64,000 nt of DNA from Prosopocoilus inquinatus (Eukaryota > Arthropoda > Insecta > Coleoptera > Lucanidae). The first letter of the stretch is position 1, and each line of letters begins with the position of its first letter. The DNA is taken from NCBI GenBank assembly GCA_036172665.1, contig CM069871.1:6510001-6574000 (forward strand), read 5' to 3'. This document shows positions 58,861 to 64,000 of this stretch, one piece after another. The notes under the pieces were generated by a model that had not been told where the DNA came from, ran no database searches, and worked only from the letters and a program-made list of their open reading frames with translations. The position numbers and the translations under genes were made by a program.

Positions 58861-60597
58861 AATCCTTGTTGATCCTAGTTTGACTTTGGTTTTGCTTTTG
58901 GCTTACTTTAAGGTGTCCCCATACGCCAAAGAATTTCGCCAAAGCTTTGCTATACGTTGCTGGTGTCCCCGGACTTCAGATTTTGGAATTCATCACCACC
59001 GCTGCAATTCGTTCCCGCGAGTTCAACCCGACCACGACGTGGCCTTGCAACGTCCTTTACGGACGCACACGATTAATAAAAGGTGGGCTAATTAATCGAT
59101 TTTATATTCTTCAACCCCGAATCAAAAGAATTGGAGGGCGCCGCATGAGTTTTGTTGCATTTTGTGTTTTACGTGGAGTAACGTATTTTATCATCTTTCG
59201 CGTTGTTGTAAGCTCATAACGGATCCGTTTGAAGTGGTTTGCAGTCGCAACCGTTTGGGATTTATTTGTAGATCAAATTACAATTCAATTTGACCTCATT
59301 AATTTTACTATCATGTAAATATTTTAGTACGTTGCCTGTCACGTAAAGGCGCATTTGTCTTTATCTTGTTATTGTTAGTAAGGTGTGAACACACCCTTCT
59401 GGTGTCTGGATTTCTCTTATTTATTTTCGCGATTAAGTTTACCCTCACGTCCGTCACGACTGAGCTGCTGGCAGTGCTGTAAGTTAATTTCCCCGTCACA
59501 ATCTTGTTTCTACTCAGGTATTAAACGAAACTATTAAACTATACGACATTATAATCTCAACTAATCCTTTTTTTTTCTCTTCGGTGAAGGAACGCTCCGG
59601 GGAGGAATCGTCAGGGAACTGTAAAGAAGTTTACGCCACTCAACGAAAAACTTGAAGGTAATGAAAATTAATTAGAGAGAATATTTATTATCTTACACCA
59701 CATCCATGTAACAACTCCACGATAGAACATCTCCGTGCTAAATCTCCGAGGTATTCATTTTATTGCGGATTGATTAGCGGATCATTAGACATGGCTTTAT
59801 TCAATTGTTCATTGATAGGAATTTAAAATATGAGAGGCTTTTTTCCCCTCCGCGCGGATTCCAATTTTGACGGTTGATTAACCATAATCTTCACTGTGAA
59901 ATCACATATACATTGTATAATTTAATAGATAATTAATTATTGATTATTAAAAACAAATAAATAGAATTACATATACATATCTGCGTTAACGTCTAAATAC
60001 GTTAGGCTCTATGTATGTATGTACATAGATACAACACTATGCAAATGAAGAAATAAAACTGTTTCAATGGCGACCATAAAATATCTGTGTTACAAAAGTG
60101 GCTACTGTGCTAAGAATGAGATTATAGTTGCAATGCAATTAGAGTAGAACTGATACTAAGAAATTCCATCTGAACACCGACATGCATGATTACTCCCGGG
60201 TTAAATTAGGTTAAACATTTCATTTTTCGCATTGGGCCTTGTTCATTCAGGTTCGACGAGTGTAATACAAGTTCAGTAATGTTTCTGCGCTATTATCACC
60301 ATTTCAGCAATAAATCTGGTACGGCGAATTTATAAGCTCCGCCGAGAACTTTCCACTTACGAGTCACGTTCGGTAATTTCTGTGCATTAGCGCAACTATC
60401 TAGTGCGAGTACGTGTTTGTGTACGTATTTTATTTGCGAGCAAAAGGTGAGATCGATGATCGAACGCATATTTCACTAAGACAACAGAGACGAACTTTAC
60501 GCCACAATGCAATAAGTGTTTCTTCTTCAAATTAGAAAGTTTACAGAGGCAAAGCACAAGAGTTTCAAACTGGACAAGAAGGAATTAGCTAGATAAT
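58861..60597. other. Downstream flank without a recognised gene
   Basis: The ORF at 58736-59095 overlaps family R sequence and has no domain signature. Nothing further is recognised. Confidence 0.35.
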
Positions 60598-60830
60598 CTG
60601 TTTCGGCATTATAATTGCCTTATGTTAAACTTTTATCGGCCCGGAGTCATTTGCAATCGTCTGCAGCTACGTCTCCTGAGTTTTTCGTGGGAATTAATTA
60701 GGATGTTCATTTTAAACCTCGAGATTGGTTATAATAAAATTCCACGTCGCGTCAGTTTATTTATTTTTTTTTCAACTTGTTCCTGGGAAGTACGTTTTTT
60801 TGTCCATTTTTAATTGCGACGGAATTATAA
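60598..60830 (+). repeat. Dispersed repeat family R, short copy
   Basis: TTTCGGCATTATAATTGCC, TTTTATCGGCCCGGAGTC, TTGCAATCGTCTGCAG, TTTTTCGTGGGAATTAA and TTGTTCCTGGGAAGTACG match other family R copies in order. The copy stops near TTTAATTGCGACGGAA. Confidence 0.7.
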
Positions 60831-61544
60831 TGTCACGTTTGGAAAAAATATCAAAATTAGTTTTCTAGATACAGAAGAAAACAGAAATATTTGTGAAGAA
60901 AATTGAATAACTTTGTATGCTAGGAAGAATAAAGGGAATAAAAGGGGAAAATTAAAATTCGAGTGAAATAAACAAGGAACCCCTTACAAACCTCCAAGAA
61001 AAAGAAGCAGCTTAAAAGTGAGGGGTACAATAGATAGATGAAATTTTGACAGGCCTAAAGCTATCTCATCGATACTTTCGGTGAAGCTATATTTTTAATT
61101 GGCGATCCAACAAGTTTACTGACACTTCGGTGTCAAGTAAGCCCTTCACTTAACGCCGCCCTATAAACATTTCAAGTAGGTCTAAGTATTCGAATTTCCT
61201 AACGGTACCCAAAAACAAAAAAAAATATTTAATCTTATTTATTATCCCGGACTAAGACGAAGTTTTCATTTATTAAAGCCACGACGCCAGTCTTTATAAA
61301 CATTATCTTATAATCGCAACACAGTAACGTCTTTGCTACGTTTGGCATGTACCAAATGAAATACGAGCTAAATTACATGCCACGGTAATTCAATTTGCGT
61401 GCTACACTTTTTATCTTGAAGCTAAAATTCTTTTTCCTTGTTTCTTTATTCAATAGGTACATTTGCTTTTTCTTTAAATTAATTTACGGACTATCAATTC
61501 CTTCAATAACCTAATCGAGTAAATACTTATAAGGAGAGCAAATA
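60831..61544. other. Downstream flank without a recognised feature
   Basis: No gene, array or mobile element is recognised. Confidence 0.35.
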
Positions 61545-61856
61545 ACGGCTCCATTCTGGCTTTTGTGCAAAAACTTCGGGGAACGGGCATTTTTCGGTTT
61601 AATCCCAACCATCCAACTACCGAATAAAAAAATCGTCTTCCAGGGGTGTATTCGTTGGTTTAAAAGAGTAACTTGAGGTTATCAATAAACGGGGGTGATT
61701 CCGTTGTCTGACAGAGTTTTAGGCAGAATATTTAGGCTAACCACCCCCAACTTGCCACCAGCGATCGTTACATAGCGAAGGCAATTAAAACTGCGCCTAC
61801 GACATCTTCGCGTCAAACTGATTGCCGTTGGAGTATCTACTTGAGTTAATCCCTTG
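61545..61856 (+). repeat. Repeat body preceding the second hammerhead
   Basis: This shares ordered blocks with 51660-51960 and leads directly into the ribozyme motif at 61857. It is probably the body of a non-autonomous hammerhead-bearing element. Confidence 0.55.
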
Positions 61857-61891
61857 CTGAAGAGGTCACAAACAAGACCGAAACAGTTGGG
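61857..61891 (+). ncRNA. Second hammerhead ribozyme motif, probably inactive
   Basis: CTGAAGA (61857-61863) fits the CUGANGA core. Stem II pairs GGTC (61864-61867) with GACC (61876-61879) around ACAAACAA. GAAA follows at 61880-61883, then ACAGTTGG, where a 2-bp stem III would need GT but reads GG. The base equivalent to U16.1 is therefore G, which should impair cleavage. Downstream, CCACTGCAATC matches GCACTGCAATC after the 25.5-kb motif, so both belong to one family. Confidence 0.65.
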
Positions 61892-62153
61892 ATGCCCGGG
61901 AAGTCCACTGCAATCGCAATAGACTTGTGACTATTTTTTTTTTGTACGAATTTCGTTACTAAAAACTTTTGAAAGATGGTGCCAAGTGGAGTACCTTGCC
62001 AATCAAAAACCTGAACGCATTATTTATAGAACAATTTAAATGGCACACGAAAACAACGATTTTGCACAAGAAAAAACTTGCCAGTTAGTTTAAAAAAAAA
62101 ATAATAGGAAAACCCCAAAGATGGCAATGCATTTTATTACTTAGGCCCAGTTT
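61892..62153. other. Sequence after the second hammerhead
   Basis: A T-run near 61935 follows the ribozyme, as in the 25.5-kb copy. No gene is seen. Confidence 0.35.
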
Positions 62154-62265
62154 CAAGGTTTAACTTTGAGCCGAAGCTTAAATTCTTCACAACAATTGCT
62201 GAAATAATCGTTGCTAAGGGTTTAAGCCTCAGCTCAAAGTTAAGCTCCGTTTGTAAAACTGGACC
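62154..62265. mobile_element. PIF/Harbinger-like hairpin MITE, intact
   Basis: The element is 112 bp with ends GGCCCAGTTT and AAAACTGGACC, flanked by TTA on both sides (62151-62153 and 62266-62268). Inner arms TTAACTTTGAGCCGAAGCTT and GCCTCAGCTCAAAGTTAA pair. Its arm sequence differs from family H but the termini and TTA target are the same type. Confidence 0.78.
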
Positions 62266-62339
62266 TTAAATTGGTTTAAAGCAAGAAAGAAATTATGTTT
62301 ATAGCCTTAAGTAGAGTACTTAGGTTCTTAGACTCCGTA

Positions 62340-63350
62340 GTTTGAGTTGATTTTTCTGGAATTTAAATTTTTAATTAAAAAAAAAATATTTTTTTCGGGT
62401 TGGGCACTTGGAGGTTGCATACAGTTAGGTTGAGTTGATCTTAAGACTGGCGGATTTGAATTTAGTTTTTTTATTTTTAATTCTTTGGACACTTTCCTTT
62501 GTTCAGAGCTTGCTTCAGAATGTATTGATTTGACCTTGAGTTATTTTGCTGTAGTTGGTTTTAAATGATTTGAAAATTATGTTTTTTTTTGGATTGGGCT
62601 TACTAGGGTTCTGGAGTTCCATTGGGTTAGGTTGGCTTTGAGTAGATTTTTATTAAATTTTCTAATTTTTATCTTTTTAATTTAATTTTATACTCAAGTT
62701 GGGCATATGTACAGAATAAATTGAATTAATTTTTATTGAATGTTATTTTTTATTCTATTTTTTAGCTCTTCATTTTCTTAACTTTTCTTTTCTAGAGCTT
62801 ACTACACTTGAATTTTCTATTTTAATTTTTGTAGTTTCATTTTATTCTCTAGTTGGGAATATGTGTACAATAAATTGAGTTAATTTCATTTTTATTGATT
62901 TTTTTTAATCTGTTTTTTAATTCTTAATTTTGTTTAACTTTTGCAGGGCTCGCTACACTTAAATTCAACTGGATTGGCTTGACATCTTGATTCTTTTGAC
63001 TCTTTCCCTTTTTTAGAGCTCGCTTCAGATGGGCTGAATTGTGTTGGGTTGACCTTGAGTTATTTTGCTGCAGTTGGTTTTAGATTACATCATTTTTTTT
63101 GGATTAGGCTTACTCGTGTTCTCGAGTTCCATTGGGTTGGGTTGGCTTTGAATTGATTTTTATTAAATTTTTAGTTTAATGTTATTCTCGAGTTAGGCAC
63201 ATGTATATGTACAATAAATTGAGTTCAGTTGAGTTAATTTTTGTTTTTTATTTTATTTTTTAGCTCCTCTTTTTGTAACTTTTCTTTTCTAGAGCTTACT
63301 ACACTTATAGTCAACTCTATTTTAGAATTTAGTGGTCAGAAGTGAAGGGG
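62340..63350. repeat. T-rich nested tandem repeat, about 500-bp units
   Basis: CAGAGCTTGCTTCAGA, TGACCTTGAGTTATTTTGCT, TCCATTGGGTTAGGTTGGCT and TTTTCTAGAGCTTACTACAC (62505-62811) recur as AGAGCTCGCTTCAGA, TGACCTTGAGTTATTTTGCT, TCCATTGGGTTGGGTTGGCT and TTTTCTAGAGCTTACTACAC (63015-63303). A shorter sub-repeat with ACAATAAATTGAGTTAATTT lies between them. Confidence 0.8.
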
Positions 63351-64000
63351 TTCTCGAGTTCAGTGATCAGAAACGAAGGAAAGAGGAACTCGATTCAAAA
63401 TATATACTAAGAACTACAAATGTATAAATTTTTTAATCAACAAGAACGTCAATGGCGGCAATTGATAATCAAAACATTTCTTAATTGCAATTAACGCACG
63501 TGTTGTTTACAATATTTTTCCGCTGATCGCCCCTTTTTTGAACAAATAAATCCTTGTCCAAATTAAAGTTCTTAATTAATATTTTGACACTCTACAACTG
63601 AGTGGTTGCCTAACAAGGCAACGATTCATTTTAATACGTCGGATTGCATTAAAAGGTGTTATTAACGACCTCCTTGTAATGCGTTAACTAGATTTTTTAA
63701 TGAGCAATCGTCGGAAAAGTGATTTTAAAATACCCTGTACGGATAAGAAAATAAGATAAATACGAGCTGCAACCAACTTATGCGTATTTAATAAATTGAG
63801 TAAAAGCAAATATCTGACGTTTACAGCTGACTCGATGAGTTTTCGGCGTGAAAATAAACACCGCCCGGATTTTTTTGCCGACGGTCACCACGGTGAAAGA
63901 ATGCCGGAGAGAACAACGGCGTAATGCCACATAATTCTTGTAGGAACTAATCCCAGGCCATTTTTCATGCGTTATTACAAAGATGAAAATACAAGCAGGG
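63351..64000. other. Window end without a recognised feature
   Basis: No gene is seen. A solo TACCCTGTACG motif lies near 63731. Confidence 0.35.

Noticed and set aside
1..64000. LTR retrotransposon, LINE or Penelope coding sequence
   Set aside because: No reverse transcriptase, integrase or endonuclease motif was found in any listed frame. All elements seen are non-autonomous or transposase remnants.

Overview
The window is an AT-rich stretch of arthropod nuclear DNA, almost certainly from an insect. It holds one recognisable host gene and a large amount of repetitive DNA. The host gene runs left to right from 3744 to 46676 and spreads five coding exons over about 43 kb. Spliced in silico it encodes a 687-residue type I membrane protein: signal peptide, three PAN/apple modules, one ZP domain, a polybasic furin-type site, a transmembrane helix and a short cytoplasmic tail. 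This is the architecture of insect apical extracellular-matrix ZP proteins of the trynity/nyobe/morpheyus kind. Every splice junction was checked: GT-AG borders, compatible phases and an uninterrupted frame. A splice acceptor nine bases before the ATG indicates at least one upstream non-coding exon that I could not place.

Layout. Bases 1-3734 are upstream sequence with a foldback repeat and a hAT-type MITE. Intron 1 (4066-20017) holds a dead mariner, several MITEs, a nearly identical 380-bp tandem duplication, a 690-bp tandem array and a 17-bp minisatellite. Intron 2 (20220-44230) holds a tRNA-derived SINE, satellite-like arrays, a hammerhead-ribozyme motif at 25.5 kb and copies of an unnamed dispersed repeat. 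Introns 3 and 4 are short. From 46677 onward I find no further gene. That flank contains a pogo-like remnant, a palindrome built from tRNA pieces, a 1.8-kb foldback element, more copies of the dispersed family and a second hammerhead motif at 61.9 kb.

The most unusual content is a pair of type I hammerhead ribozyme motifs with minimal stem III. They sit in related non-autonomous repeats, and one stem II base pair differs between them in a compensatory way. The large foldback element at 54.6-56.4 kb is also notable. No second protein-coding gene, rRNA, intact tRNA or CRISPR array was found. Apart from the gene, the small ORFs look like chance ORFs or transposon debris.
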